Shown: piece by piece, positions 24,360-32,800 of the stretch
Position numbering within the stretch: the first letter of the stretch is position 1
Layout: each line of letters opens with the position of its first letter
Assembly: GCA_051002015.1 (NCBI GenBank)
Contig: JBPCMS010000018.1
Location: forward strand, 1-51,770
Origin: JACDBE01 sp051002015
GTDB taxonomy: Bacteria; Actinomycetota; Acidimicrobiia; Spongiisociales; UBA5794
DNA: 51,770 nt
Direction: 5' to 3'
Notes under the pieces: generated by a model
The model's input: only the letters and a program-made list of their open reading frames with translations
The model's database searches: none
Told to the model about the DNA's origin: nothing
Made by a program: the position numbers and the translations under genes

Positions 24360-25355
24360 ATGACGCGGTACGCCCTCTACCTCCAGGACGCCCACCCCTT
24401 GGGTGAGGCGATCGACCACGTCCGCTATGCCGAGCGGCGCGGCTTCGAGGCGGTCTGGCAGGCGGACTCCCGGCTGGTGCGCGAGGCCACGGTGCCGATG
24501 GCCGCCTTCGCCGCCACCACCGAGCGGATCAAGGTGGGCGCCGGGGTGGTCGACATCTGGACCCGTAACCCGGCCCGGCTCGCTTCGCTGTTCGCCACCC
24601 TGGATGACCTGGCCCCGGGGCGGATCCTGGCCGGGCTGGGGGCGTGGTGGGAGCCGCTGGCGAGCAGGGTGGGGGTGCGGCGGACCCGCCCGCTCACCGC
24701 CATGCGGGAGGTGGTCGCCGTGGTGCGGGCCCTGCTCGCCGACGAGACCGTGACCTTCGACGGCGAGTTCGTGCATCTCGACGGGGTCGAGCTCGACTAC
24801 GTGCACCAGGAGCGACGACCCAAGGACGTCCCCATCTACATCGGCGCCACCGGGATGAGGATGATGGAGCTCTCCGGGGAGATCGCCGACGGGGTGGTGC
24901 TCAACTACCTGGTGTCGCCCGCCTACAACGCCACCGCGATGGAGCACCTGGCGATCGGGGCGGCCCGGGCGGGACGCTCGGTGGATGACATCGATCGTCC
25001 CCAGCTGGTGGTGTGCTCGGTGGACGAGGATCGTGCCGCCGCTCTCGACGCCGCCCGGCTTCTCGTCACCCAGTACCTGGGACAGCAGCCCCATATCATG
25101 GCGGCCTCCGGGGTGTCGGCCGAGCTGCTCGACGAGATCGGACGGGTGGTCACCTGGCCGGCCACCCACGACCAGGTGGTGGCCGCCTCCAAGCTGGTGC
25201 CCGACGAGGTGGTGCAGGCGATCTGCGCCGCCGGCACCCCAGACGAGGTGCGGACCAAGGTGGCCGAGTACGTGGCCGCCGGGTGCACCTGCCCCATCCT
25301 CTACCCGCTGGGCCGGGACGTGCGGATGATGATCGACACCTTCGCCGGGAGCTGA
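24360..25355 (+). CDS. LLM-class (luciferase-like) flavin oxidoreductase, probably F420-dependent
   Basis: 331 residues forming a luciferase-like TIM barrel. Visible blocks are ERRGFEAVWQADSRLVREA, KVGAGVVDIWTRNPARLA, GRILAGLGAWWEPLA, and YIGATGMRMMELSGEIADGVVLNY. The last block resembles the cofactor region of F420-dependent methylene-tetrahydromethanopterin-reductase-like enzymes rather than FMN luciferases. The physiological substrate is unknown. It is convergent with the SsnA-like gene, with 8 bp between ends. Confidence 0.87.
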   Translation: MTRYALYLQDAHPLGEAIDHVRYAERRGFEAVWQADSRLVREATVPMAAFAATTERIKVGAGVVDIWTRNPARLASLFATLDDLAPGRILAGLGAWWEPLASRVGVRRTRPLTAMREVVAVVRALLADETVTFDGEFVHLDGVELDYVHQERRPKDVPIYIGATGMRMMELSGEIADGVVLNYLVSPAYNATAMEHLAIGAARAGRSVDDIDRPQLVVCSVDEDRAAALDAARLLVTQYLGQQPHIMAASGVSAELLDEIGRVVTWPATHDQVVAASKLVPDEVVQAICAAGTPDEVRTKVAEYVAAGCTCPILYPLGRDVRMMIDTFAGS

Positions 25356-25363
25356 CCCGACGC

Positions 25364-26386
25364 TCAGAGCAGGGCGTGGAGACGGTTGGCCTGCTCCGCC
25401 GCCCGGGCACGGATCTCGGCCGGATCGACCCTGGTGACCACCCCGTCGGCGATGACGACATCGCCGTCGATCTCCACCCGCAGGGGGCGCACCCCGGGGG
25501 TGAAGGCGAGGTGCCACGGGTCCATCGGGTCGTACGACCAGGTGACCCGGTCGTCCCTGGCTTCGGGCACCAGGTCCCACCCGGTGGCGAGCCAGCCCCA
25601 GGCGGTTTCGGGGGAGGCGGCGACGTCGACCGACCGGTGGAGCAGGTAGGCGAGCCGGAAGGTGTCGAGCATGTCGGCGCCGATGCCGTCCGTGCCCAGG
25701 GCGACCGGGTTGGAGAACCGGCGGGGGTCGGCGTACCCGACGGCGTTGTTGAGGTTCGAGGCCGGGTTGTGGAGCACGGTCCCCGACAAGGCGTGGTCGT
25801 CGGGCAGGTGGACCCCGTGGGCGAGCAGCCAATCGTCCCTGGTGAGGGCGGCGAGCCGGGTCACCACCTCGCCGTCCTCGGGTCCCTCGGCGACGTGGAT
25901 GTGGACCCCGACCCCGAGTTCGACGGCGAGATCGGCGGCGGCGGCCAGGGTGTCGTCGCGGCAGGTGAAGGCGGCGTGGATGCCCACCAGCCCCCTCCCT
26001 CCCTCGGACAGGAAGCGGTGGTTCTCGTCGAGACCCCGCTTGGCTCCGTCGGCGCCGTGGCGGTCGGTGACCCCGTAGGCGGCAACCACCCTGACTCCCA
26101 CCTCGGCGCAGGCGTCGGCGATGACGGACAGGCTGCCCTCGATGGCGTTGGGCGACTCGTGGTGGTCGACGATGGCGGTGGTTCCGCGCTCGATCGCCTC
26201 GAGGGCGCCCAGCATCGCCGACCAGCGCAACATCTCCAGGTCGAGGGCGGCGTCGAGCCTCCACCAGATCTGCTCCAGGATCCCGCCGAAGGTGGTAGGG
26301 GTCCGGGTCGGGGCCGGCATCCCCCGGGCCAGGGTCGAGTAGAGGTGGGGGGGGGCGCAGACCAGACCGGGGGTGACCGCGGCCAC
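25364..26386 (-). CDS. SsnA-like aminohydrolase, N-terminus missing
   Basis: About 340 residues if a GTG at 26386 is used. The sequence follows the SsnA/chlorohydrolase group of the amidohydrolase superfamily: HLYSTLARGMP, IWWRLDAALD, DHHESPNAIEGS, HIHVAEG, LAHGVHLPDD, NPASNLNNAVGYAD and LGTDGIGADM. SsnA-like proteins often neighbour molybdenum hydroxylases and are thought to deaminate purine-like compounds. The usual first 55-60 residues are absent, and the HxH metal motif expected as AHTHLYS reads APPHLYS inside a run of nine C, so the first His is lost. The gene is embedded out of frame in the 3' part of the xanthine dehydrogenase open frame. It is probably inactive unless the assembly is wrong here. 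Confidence 0.75.
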   Translation of the reverse strand: MAAVTPGLVCAPPHLYSTLARGMPAPTRTPTTFGGILEQIWWRLDAALDLEMLRWSAMLGALEAIERGTTAIVDHHESPNAIEGSLSVIADACAEVGVRVVAAYGVTDRHGADGAKRGLDENHRFLSEGGRGLVGIHAAFTCRDDTLAAAADLAVELGVGVHIHVAEGPEDGEVVTRLAALTRDDWLLAHGVHLPDDHALSGTVLHNPASNLNNAVGYADPRRFSNPVALGTDGIGADMLDTFRLAYLLHRSVDVAASPETAWGWLATGWDLVPEARDDRVTWSYDPMDPWHLAFTPGVRPLRVEIDGDVVIADGVVTRVDPAEIRARAAEQANRLHALL

Positions 26387-28965
26387 CCCGGCAGCTCGAC
26401 CGGCTGGTGGACCAGCATGGGGAGCCGGGTGCGCCATCGGCCGTCGACCTGGTGGAGGGCGGCGGCCACCGCACCCGCCGTCGGGACCAACCCGATCTCG
26501 CCGACGCCCTTGATCCCGTACGGGGCGTTGGGCTGGGCGGCCTCGACCAGGATCACCTCGACCGGGGGCATGTCCTTGGGGCGGATGATCCCCAGGCTGC
26601 GCAGCGTCATGTTGGTGGGGCGGGCCTGGTCGTCGGTGGGGAACTCCTCGGTGAGGGCGTAGCCCAGCCCCATGTGGACCGATCCCTCGATCTGGCCCTC
26701 GCACAGCAGCGGGTTCACCGCCCTGCCGACGTCGTGGGCGGCGACCACCCGCTCGATCTCGCCGGTGGCGGGGTCGGCGATCACCACCTGGGCGGCGTAG
26801 CCGAAGGTGGAGTGGATCACCGGGTGCTCGAGGTGCTCCTTCAACGAGTTGGTCCAGTCCACCCGGTACTCGCCGCGATGGTCGACCCCGGTGGTGAGCC
26901 CCGCCTCCTTGGCGGCCGTGCAGGCGGCGGCGATCGCCCCCGCCCCCATCAGCGTGCCCCGCGACCCCGTGGTCTGCCCGGCTCCGATCTCGCGGCTGGT
27001 GTCGACCACCACCCTGATCCGGGAGGGGTCGACCCCCAGCTCCTCGGCGGCGACCTGCTGGGCGACGGTGTGGACCCCCTGGCCCATCTCGGTCCAGCAG
27101 TGACGGACCTCGACGCCACCGTCCTCGTCGAGCCTGATCACGGCTCCTGCGATCTCCTTGAACCCGTTTCCCAGCCCCGAGTTCTTCAGCCCCAGACCGA
27201 GCCCGACCGCCCGCCCCTCGGCGACGGCTGCGTCGTATGCGGGGCGGACCGCCTCCAGGCACATCCGGGCGCCGGCCGCACCCTCGTCCATGATCTGGCC
27301 GGGCCCCCACACCACGCCGGGATCGACGACGTTGCGCCACCGCATCTCCCACCCCGAGATCCCGACCTTCTGGGCGAGCCGGTCGATGACCCCCTCCATG
27401 GCGAACTGGGCCTGGTTGGCGCCGAACCCGCGAAAGGCGCCGCACACCGGGTTGTTGGTCCTGGCGGCGACCGACTCGACATCGATCGCCTGCACCACGT
27501 ACGGCCCCGAGGCGTGTCCCGCCGCCCGCTCCAGCACCTTGGCGCCGACCGAGGCGTACGGCCCCGAGTCGCCCAGCATCCGCACCTTGAGACCGGTCAG
27601 GCGCCCCTCGGCGTCGCTGCCGGCCCAGGTCTCGATGCGGATCGGGTGGCGCTTGGGGTGCATCAGCAGCGATTGGGTGCGGGTCAGGGTGCACTTGACC
27701 GGCCGCCCCACCAGATGCGCCGCCAGCGCCGTCTGCGCCTGGTTGGACAGGTCCTCCTTCCCCCCGAACGCTCCGCCGTTGGAGACCAGCTCCACCACCA
27801 CCCGGGCCGGGTCGATGCCGAGCACGGCGGCGATCTGGTCGCGGTCATCCCAAACGCCCTGCCCCCCGGAGTGGACGTGGAGGGTGCCGTCGGGGAGCGG
27901 CGTGGCCAGCGTCGACTCCGGTTCGAGGAAGGCGTGCTCGACCCGCTGGGTGTGGAACACCTCGTGGATGGTGTGGGCCGATCCGGCCAGCGCCGCCTCG
28001 ACGTCGCCCCGCTGATAGGTGGAGACGGACAGCACGTTGCCGCCGAGCCCCCACACCGCGTCCTCGTCGCTGTCGACCGCGGTCTGCGGGTCGGCGAACG
28101 GGACCAGAACGTGGTACTCGACCTCGATCTGGTCGGCGGCATGGCGGGCGGTCTGCACGTCCTCGGCCAGGACCACGGCGAGCACGTCGCCCAGGTACGA
28201 GGTGCGTCCCCCGACCGGGATGAACACCGGCCAGTCCTGGTCGAGCAGACCGACCCTCAGCTCGCCGGGGACATCGGCCGCGGTGAGTACCCTGACCACC
28301 CCCGGCACCGCCTCGGCGGGCGCGGTGTCGATGGCGAGCACGTCGGCCCGGGCGTGGTCGGCGAGCCGGACGGCGGCGTGGAGAAGCCCGTCGGGGCGGA
28401 GGTCGTCGATGTAGGGACGGTCGCCCAGCGCCAGGTCGAGCGCCTCGTAGCGGACCCCGCGCTTGCCGATCCCGCTCGCCTGCTCGGGCTGGGGGATCTG
28501 TCCCGAGGCGAGTAGGTCGACGGCATCGAGGATCTTGGTGTAGCCGGTGCACCGGCACAGGTGCGCCCCGAGCCGGGGGGCGGCGGCGGCTCCGGTCAGC
28601 CCCTCGCCCTTCTGCTCGAGCATGGCGGCCACCCGTACCAGGATCCCCGGGGTGCAGAACCCGCACTGGAGGGCCCCGGTGACGGCGAAGGCGGCGGCCA
28701 GCCGGTTGCGCTCGGCCTGGTCGAAGCCCTCCAGGGTCACCACCTCGACGCCCCCGACCTTGTCGAGCGGGGTCTGGCAGGCGACCCTGGCCTTGCCGTC
28801 GACCAGCACGGTGCAGCAGCCACATTGGCCCGAAGGGGCGCACCCGTCCTTGGGGGAGAGGACGTCGAGCTCCTCGCGTAGCGCCGCCAGCAGGTGCGGA
28901 TGATCGGCCCGCACCACGACCGGGGCGCCGTTGAGCACGAACCCGATGGTGTTCGGCTGGGTCAT
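25861..28965 (-). CDS. Xanthine dehydrogenase, fused 2Fe-2S and molybdopterin subunits (TIGR03311-like)
   Basis: The open frame is 1034 residues, but only the first ~860 (down to about 26385) are xanthine dehydrogenase; the rest is the SsnA-like gene read out of frame. The N-terminal [2Fe-2S] domain has Cys42, 48, 51 and 63; the second cluster domain has QCGFCTPG and LCRCTGY. The molybdenum domain follows, with FGGKED, the active loop CGAFRGFGANQ near residue 507 and the catalytic Glu in GVGEIGL near 820. There is no FAD domain. This fused form is the one annotated as selenium-dependent xanthine dehydrogenase in other bacteria; no in-frame TGA or selenium gene is seen here. Its own stop codon is missing. 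Likely function is purine hydroxylation. Confidence 0.88.
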   Translation of the reverse strand: MTQPNTIGFVLNGAPVVVRADHPHLLAALREELDVLSPKDGCAPSGQCGCCTVLVDGKARVACQTPLDKVGGVEVVTLEGFDQAERNRLAAAFAVTGALQCGFCTPGILVRVAAMLEQKGEGLTGAAAAPRLGAHLCRCTGYTKILDAVDLLASGQIPQPEQASGIGKRGVRYEALDLALGDRPYIDDLRPDGLLHAAVRLADHARADVLAIDTAPAEAVPGVVRVLTAADVPGELRVGLLDQDWPVFIPVGGRTSYLGDVLAVVLAEDVQTARHAADQIEVEYHVLVPFADPQTAVDSDEDAVWGLGGNVLSVSTYQRGDVEAALAGSAHTIHEVFHTQRVEHAFLEPESTLATPLPDGTLHVHSGGQGVWDDRDQIAAVLGIDPARVVVELVSNGGAFGGKEDLSNQAQTALAAHLVGRPVKCTLTRTQSLLMHPKRHPIRIETWAGSDAEGRLTGLKVRMLGDSGPYASVGAKVLERAAGHASGPYVVQAIDVESVAARTNNPVCGAFRGFGANQAQFAMEGVIDRLAQKVGISGWEMRWRNVVDPGVVWGPGQIMDEGAAGARMCLEAVRPAYDAAVAEGRAVGLGLGLKNSGLGNGFKEIAGAVIRLDEDGGVEVRHCWTEMGQGVHTVAQQVAAEELGVDPSRIRVVVDTSREIGAGQTTGSRGTLMGAGAIAAACTAAKEAGLTTGVDHRGEYRVDWTNSLKEHLEHPVIHSTFGYAAQVVIADPATGEIERVVAAHDVGRAVNPLLCEGQIEGSVHMGLGYALTEEFPTDDQARPTNMTLRSLGIIRPKDMPPVEVILVEAAQPNAPYGIKGVGEIGLVPTAGAVAAALHQVDGRWRTRLPMLVHQPVELPGWPRSPPVWSAPPPTSTRPWPGGCRPRPGPLPPSAGSWSRSGGGSTPPSTWRCCAGRRCWAPSRRSSAEPPPSSTTTSRPTPSRAACPSSPTPAPRWESGWLPPTGSPTATAPTEPSGVSTRTTASCPREGGGWWASTPPSPAATTPWPPPPISPSNSGSGSTSTSPRDPRTARW

Positions 28966-29079
28966 CGACGGTCTCCGGTCAGAGCGTCACCCCATCATGA
29001 CCCACCACGCCCCGCTCTTCAAGCGAGATCGGGCTGGTGGGGTGCGGTCGAGGGTACTCCCAGCCTGGGTGGTTGCCTC

Positions 29080-29841
29080 TCACAGGGCGAGACCGCGCAG
29101 GTCCTCGGGGACCAGATCGGCGAGCTGCCACGAGGTCCACAGATCGGCGGCGATCCGATCGGGGTCCCGGTCCACCCCGTGGCGCGAGGCCCACTCGGAC
29201 ACCCGGGCCACGTCACGGTGGAGCAGGTCGGCGGCGTGGCGGTTCTTGCGCGGGTCCACCGCCTGGGGTAGATCGATCACGGTGACCACCCCCTCCCAGA
29301 CCAGCAGGTTGAACGGCGACAGGTCGGCATGCACCACGTTCAGGTGGAGCATCCGCACGATGGCGTCGAGCGCCTGGTCGAACAGCGCAGCCGTCTCCCC
29401 GTCGTCGGCCGGCCGGTAGGAACGGAGCTGGGGTGCGGGTGTCTCTTCGTCGCCGACGTAGGTCATCAGCACGGCGTCGCCGGTGCGGGCGATGGGACGG
29501 GGCACCGATACACCGCCGGCGTGGAGCGACCGCATGGTCTCCCACTCCCGGTCGACCCACACCATGCCCTTCACCTGGCGTCCGAAGCGGGTCCGTTGCT
29601 CGATGGCCTTGGCCATGCGCCGGTCCGGGTTCCACTCGCCGTCGCGGTAGGTCGACTCGTCGCGGAAGTCGCGCCGGTGGAGCGGGTGGTAGAGCTTGAG
29701 GGCGGCGAGTGCGGCGCCGGTGGTTCTCGGGTTGGCGCGGCACAGGTGCACGGATGCTTCCTTGCCGCTCTTGATCGGTCGCAGGACCGATTCGATGAGG
29801 CCTTCGTCGAGGAAGTACTCGAGTTGAGACGCGTCGGTCAA
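29080..29841 (-). CDS. RIO-type serine kinase-like protein
   Basis: 253 residues from a TTG at 29841, preceded by GGAAGG at 9 nt. IKSGKEASVHLC is the RIO nucleotide-binding loop, and ALKLYHP carries the Lys. VHADLSPFNLLVW is the catalytic loop (HxDLSxxN), and VTVIDLPQAVDP is the metal-binding IDxPQ motif. The long insertion with RDFRDESTYRDGEW is typical of bacterial RIO1-like proteins. Targets are unknown; in archaea and eukaryotes the family acts in small-subunit maturation. The frame is open further upstream to 30036, and an ATG at 30000 is an alternative start, but similarity begins near TDASQLEYFLDEGLI. Confidence 0.85.
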   Translation of the reverse strand: MTDASQLEYFLDEGLIESVLRPIKSGKEASVHLCRANPRTTGAALAALKLYHPLHRRDFRDESTYRDGEWNPDRRMAKAIEQRTRFGRQVKGMVWVDREWETMRSLHAGGVSVPRPIARTGDAVLMTYVGDEETPAPQLRSYRPADDGETAALFDQALDAIVRMLHLNVVHADLSPFNLLVWEGVVTVIDLPQAVDPRKNRHAADLLHRDVARVSEWASRHGVDRDPDRIAADLWTSWQLADLVPEDLRGLAL

Positions 29842-29927
29842 TAGGAAGGTCCTTCCGGGAGCGTGGTGATGCCACGAGGCCACGCCCCGGAGGAAGGCGA
29901 TGGCGGGCGAGCCGTCGAATACGGTCG

Positions 29928-29993
29928 CTACGCCGAGACGGATCCGGAGGGGAGCGGCGATCGGGCGATGTCGAACGGTGAGGTGACAGCCAT
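29928..29993 (-). other. Possible 21-codon leader ORF upstream of the RIO kinase
   Basis: AAAGGAGG, a nearly ideal ribosome-binding site, stands 8 nt before an ATG at 29993 that opens a 21-codon frame (MAVTSPFDIARSPLPSGSVS and a final Ala, then TAG). The same site is too close (one base) to the in-frame RIO ATG at 30000. It could be a leader peptide, or a chance frame with the kinase starting at 30000 after all. Confidence 0.3.
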
Positions 29994-30124
29994 GGCTCAT
30001 CCCTCCTTTCGTCGTGGGGCGGCACGACGACCGCACCCGGTGTAGGTAGACGCTACCAGGCTAAGAGGTGCGGACGCGACGCCATCGATCTTCGCCATGG
30101 CGACGGCGCCGTAGGATCGCCGGC

Positions 30125-30395
30125 ATGGACATCGCCATCCATGTCAGCGGCGACTCCGAGGAGCTGCGCACCACCGCCCGCTGGGGCTGTCCACCATCGC
30201 GGTGCCCGATCACTACCGGATCGGCTTGGCGGAGGACACCGGATCCCGCCGCGCCTTCGACGCCTCACCCAACTGGCCGCCCTCGCCGTCGACACCTCGA
30301 CCATGGGGCTGGCGGTGCTGGTGAGCCCGATCACCTTCGCCATCGACCGGGACGAGACCGCCACCCTGATCGAGCGGCTGGCCGAGATCGGCTGA
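30125..30395 (+). pseudogene. Remnant of an LLM-class flavin oxidoreductase, internally deleted and frameshifted
   Basis: Three frames in 270 bp spell parts of one LLM protein. MDIAIHVSGDSEELRTTARW begins at 30125. GLSTIAVPDHYRIGLAEDTG follows in the second frame from 30184. LTQLAALAVDTSTMGLAVLV and SPITF follow in the third from about 30267. The reading then jumps to RDETATLIERLAEIG and a stop, which resembles the very C-terminus of such enzymes. About 200 residues of the barrel are therefore missing, and two frameshifts are present. A functional product is not possible. It lies downstream of and divergent from the RIO gene. Confidence 0.75.
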
Positions 30396-30418
30396 TCCGA
30401 AGCACCCGCCGGTGGGGG

Positions 30419-30889
30419 TCAGCCGGTAACGGTGAACTCGCCTTCCATGCCCGCCGAGAAGTGACCGGCGACCATGCAGATGACCTGGTAGGTGCCGGGG
30501 CCGGGTGCGGTGAAGGTGACCGAATCGGAGCCACCGGGCTCGGTGTGGAGGCTGGCCACCGCCCATTCGGCGCGCACCTGGTCGAGGTCGTCGGCGAGGT
30601 CGGTCTCGGCGGTGATCTCCCGACCCTGGTCGAGCATCACCCAGTCGTGTTCAACCGTGCCCTGGTTCTCGGCGGTGACGGTCACCTCGGCGCCGCTGGT
30701 CACGGTGGCGGCGGCCGGATCGAAGGCGAACTCGGTCATGGCGACCGTCAGCTCGACCGGACCGGCGCCCTGGTCACCGGTGGTAACGGTGGTGGGGTCG
30801 CCGGCGTCGTCGTCGCCCCCGCAGGCGCCGACGAGCGCAACGGCGGCGGTGACGGCGAGCAGCCGCGTCGTTCTCAACATGGGTCGCAT
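30419..30889 (-). CDS. Exported cupredoxin-domain lipoprotein
   Basis: 156 residues. A lipoprotein signal peptide ends at the lipobox LVGAC (Cys about 23) and is followed by an Asp/Gly/Thr linker. The domain has a type I copper site: His in TVEHDWVML, and Cys, His and Met in VICMVAGHFSAGM. The spacing C-x4-H-x4-M is like plastocyanin/azurin-type proteins. It is anchored on the outer face of the membrane and may carry electrons or bind copper. No redox partner adjoins it; the copper efflux operon is 16 kb away. Confidence 0.88.
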   Translation of the reverse strand: MRPMLRTTRLLAVTAAVALVGACGGDDDAGDPTTVTTGDQGAGPVELTVAMTEFAFDPAAATVTSGAEVTVTAENQGTVEHDWVMLDQGREITAETDLADDLDQVRAEWAVASLHTEPGGSDSVTFTAPGPGTYQVICMVAGHFSAGMEGEFTVTG

Positions 30890-31006
30890 CGGTGTCTCCT
30901 TCGATCCGTCGCCTGGCTTCGAGCCGGGTTCAATCCGCCGAGGCTAACCCATCCCCGGATCCTGCCCGCCGGACAGACGGCGGCGGGTGCCTTCTAGGAT
31001 CGTGCG

Positions 31007-32017
31007 ATGGACGACGACTTCGCCAGAGCCCTCCCCAAGGCCGAGCTGCATCTGCACATCGAGGGGACCCTCGAGCCCGAGCTGATGTTCGCCCTGGCCG
31101 ACCGCAACGGGATCGACATCCCCTTCGCCGGCGTGGACGCGGTGCGTAGGGCGTACCAGTTCACCAACCTGCAATCGTTCCTGGACGTCTACTACCAGGG
31201 CGCCGCCGTGCTCCGCACCGCAGAGGACTTCTCGGATCTCGCCGCCGCCTACCTGCGCACCGCACACGCCCAGGGGGTGCGCCACGTCGAGATGTTCTTC
31301 GACCCGCAGACCCACACCTCCCGCGGCGTCCCCTTCGCCGCAGTGGTCGACGGTCTCACCACCGCCATCGCCGAGGCCGAGACCTCGCTGGGCATCTCCG
31401 GGGCGCTGATCATGTGCTTTCTCCGCCACCTGCCCGTGTCGGACGCCATGGAGACGCTCGAGCAGGCGCTGGCCCACGCCGATGGAATCCTCGGGGTCGG
31501 GCTCGATTCGTCCGAGGTGGACTTCCCGCCCAAGCTGTTCGAGGAGGTGTTCTCGCGGGCGGTCTCAGAGGGATTCATCCCGGTGGCCCACGCCGGCGAG
31601 GAGGGCCCACCCGAGTACGTGTGGGAGGCGATCGAGGTGCTCGGGGTGCGCAGGGTCGACCACGGGGTCCGCTCCATGGAGGATCCCCAGCTGGTCCGTC
31701 GCCTCGCCGCCGACCGCATCCCGCTCACGGTGTGCCCCCTGTCGAACGTGAGGCTGAGGGTGGTCGAACGGCTCTCGGACCACAGGCTCCCCGCCATGCT
31801 GGACGCCGGGCTGGTGGTCTCGGTCAACTCGGACGACCCCTCGTACTTCGGCGGATACGCCGGCGACAACTACGCCGCCGTCGGCGCCGAGCTTGGCCTC
31901 GACCGGGAGACGCTGGCCGAGGTGGCCAGGCAGTCGTTCCGGTCGTCGTTCCTCCCCGATTGGCGCCAGGCAGAGTTGATCGACGAGGTGGACGCCGCCG
32001 TCCACGCCCATCTCTGA
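31007..32017 (+). CDS. Adenine/adenosine deaminase (Add family, adenine-deaminase-like branch)
   Basis: 336 residues. Zinc ligands are His15 and His17 (AELHLHIEGT), His in PVAHAGEEG near residue 196 (with the catalytic Glu nearby), and Asp in SVNSDDPSYFGGY near 276; RVDHGVRS adds another conserved His. FFDPQTHTSRGVPF and VGLDSSEVDFPP match the bacterial/fungal adenine deaminase branch more closely than classical adenosine deaminase. It converts adenine (or adenosine) to hypoxanthine (or inosine), feeding the xanthine dehydrogenases nearby. It is convergent with the nucleoside importer operon, from which it is now separated by the island at 32113-33703. Confidence 0.9.
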   Translation: MDDDFARALPKAELHLHIEGTLEPELMFALADRNGIDIPFAGVDAVRRAYQFTNLQSFLDVYYQGAAVLRTAEDFSDLAAAYLRTAHAQGVRHVEMFFDPQTHTSRGVPFAAVVDGLTTAIAEAETSLGISGALIMCFLRHLPVSDAMETLEQALAHADGILGVGLDSSEVDFPPKLFEEVFSRAVSEGFIPVAHAGEEGPPEYVWEAIEVLGVRRVDHGVRSMEDPQLVRRLAADRIPLTVCPLSNVRLRVVERLSDHRLPAMLDAGLVVSVNSDDPSYFGGYAGDNYAAVGAELGLDRETLAEVARQSFRSSFLPDWRQAELIDEVDAAVHAHL

Positions 32018-32075
32018 GGAGGTGCGCCAGTAGGCTGCGATCAGGCGACAGCCGAAGAGCCGTCAACAACGGCGC

Positions 32076-32105
32076 AAGGACGTGCGCCTGTCTGCGCACG
32101 TCCTT
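32076..32105. terminator. Perfect 12-bp stem, 6-nt loop terminator after the deaminase gene
   Basis: AAGGACGTGCGC at 32076-32087 pairs exactly with GCGCACGTCCTT at 32094-32105 around CTGTCT. The A-start and T-end suit a bidirectional intrinsic terminator. It sits 58 bp after the deaminase stop and eight bases before the left copy of the permease-end repeat, so it probably once served both the deaminase and the importer operon. Confidence 0.82.
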
Positions 32106-32112
32106 GAAGCCC

Positions 32113-32153
32113 GGTTCACGGCTGGAACGGCCGGCCGAGGGCGCCGGGGGCCT
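32113..32153. repeat. Left copy of a 41-bp direct repeat (importer permease 3' end)
   Basis: Forty of 41 bases are identical to 33663-33703, in the same orientation. Read on the minus strand it spells the last codons of the permease gene (PGALGRPFQP and stop). The two copies bracket the segment with two exported proteins of unknown function, in the manner of attachment-site duplications. Confidence 0.85.
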
Positions 32154-32170
32154 GAATCAAACGCAACGGG

Positions 32171-32800
32171 TCAACCGGCACAGACCAGGGAGCGACCTAG
32201 CGCCAGGATCTCCTCGGCGCTCCGCTCGGCGATGAGGGCATAGTTGAACGCACCGTCCGACCAGTACAGGTTGTGGGTCCGCGTACCCGTCCGATCCGGG
32301 TCCGCCCACACCACCATACCCTCGTGCGACCCCACCTCGACGGCGACGCCTCGGTCCGCCCGCATGGTCAGGCGGTAGGCAATCGTGTAGCGCTCGTCCC
32401 ATACCGACTCCTTGGAGAGCTGTATCCCGCCTGCGTCGACGAACTCCGACCCCAGCAGGGGCCCGACCGGCGCATCGAGGTAGTACGTACCCTGGGACAG
32501 GCCATCATCGGTCGTCGCCGTGTCGACCCACCAAAGGGGCAGTCCATCGACCTGGGCATGCCCGTCGAACACCCCAAGGTCTGCCATGGAGTCCCCATCC
32601 CGGTTCAGTGTCGGGTCCATCGAACTCCGTTGCAGCTCCGCCGGAGTGAAGTCCTTGCTCTCGATGATCGACCCTTCAACCGGGCCACACCCATCGTCGG
32701 CGCGGGCGCTCGCATACCCCCAACCTCCCCCGAGCAGTCCCAGGGCCACCAGCACCCCGACCAACCGACGGCTCCGCATGTCGCGCATGTTGCCTCTCAA
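32171..32800 (-). CDS. Exported protein of unknown function
   Basis: 209 residues. An N-terminal signal peptide is clear: MRDMRSRR, then a hydrophobic LVGVLVALGLLGGGWGYA, with a possible cleavage after ASA/ARA. The mature part is rich in Asp, Gly and Trp (LPLWWVDTATTDDG, MVVWADPDRTGTRT, NLYWSDGAFNYALI) and has two cysteines, near each end, that could form a disulfide. No family was recognised. Its ATG overlaps the stop of the preceding gene by 4 bp, so the two form a unit, and both lie inside the repeat-bracketed island. Confidence 0.75.
   Translation of the reverse strand: MRGNMRDMRSRRLVGVLVALGLLGGGWGYASARADDGCGPVEGSIIESKDFTPAELQRSSMDPTLNRDGDSMADLGVFDGHAQVDGLPLWWVDTATTDDGLSQGTYYLDAPVGPLLGSEFVDAGGIQLSKESVWDERYTIAYRLTMRADRGVAVEVGSHEGMVVWADPDRTGTRTHNLYWSDGAFNYALIAERSAEEILALGRSLVCAG

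Noticed and set aside
26407..28515. 702-codon open frame on the plus strand opposite the xanthine dehydrogenase
   Set aside because: Composition is typical of GC-rich antisense (HHPD, GVGDHHLGG patterns), and the opposite strand carries clear iron-sulfur and molybdenum motifs.
25861..28965. Selenoprotein reading of the selenium-dependent-type xanthine dehydrogenase
   Set aside because: The frame contains no internal TGA, and no selD/selA-like gene is in the window; the name reflects family labels elsewhere.
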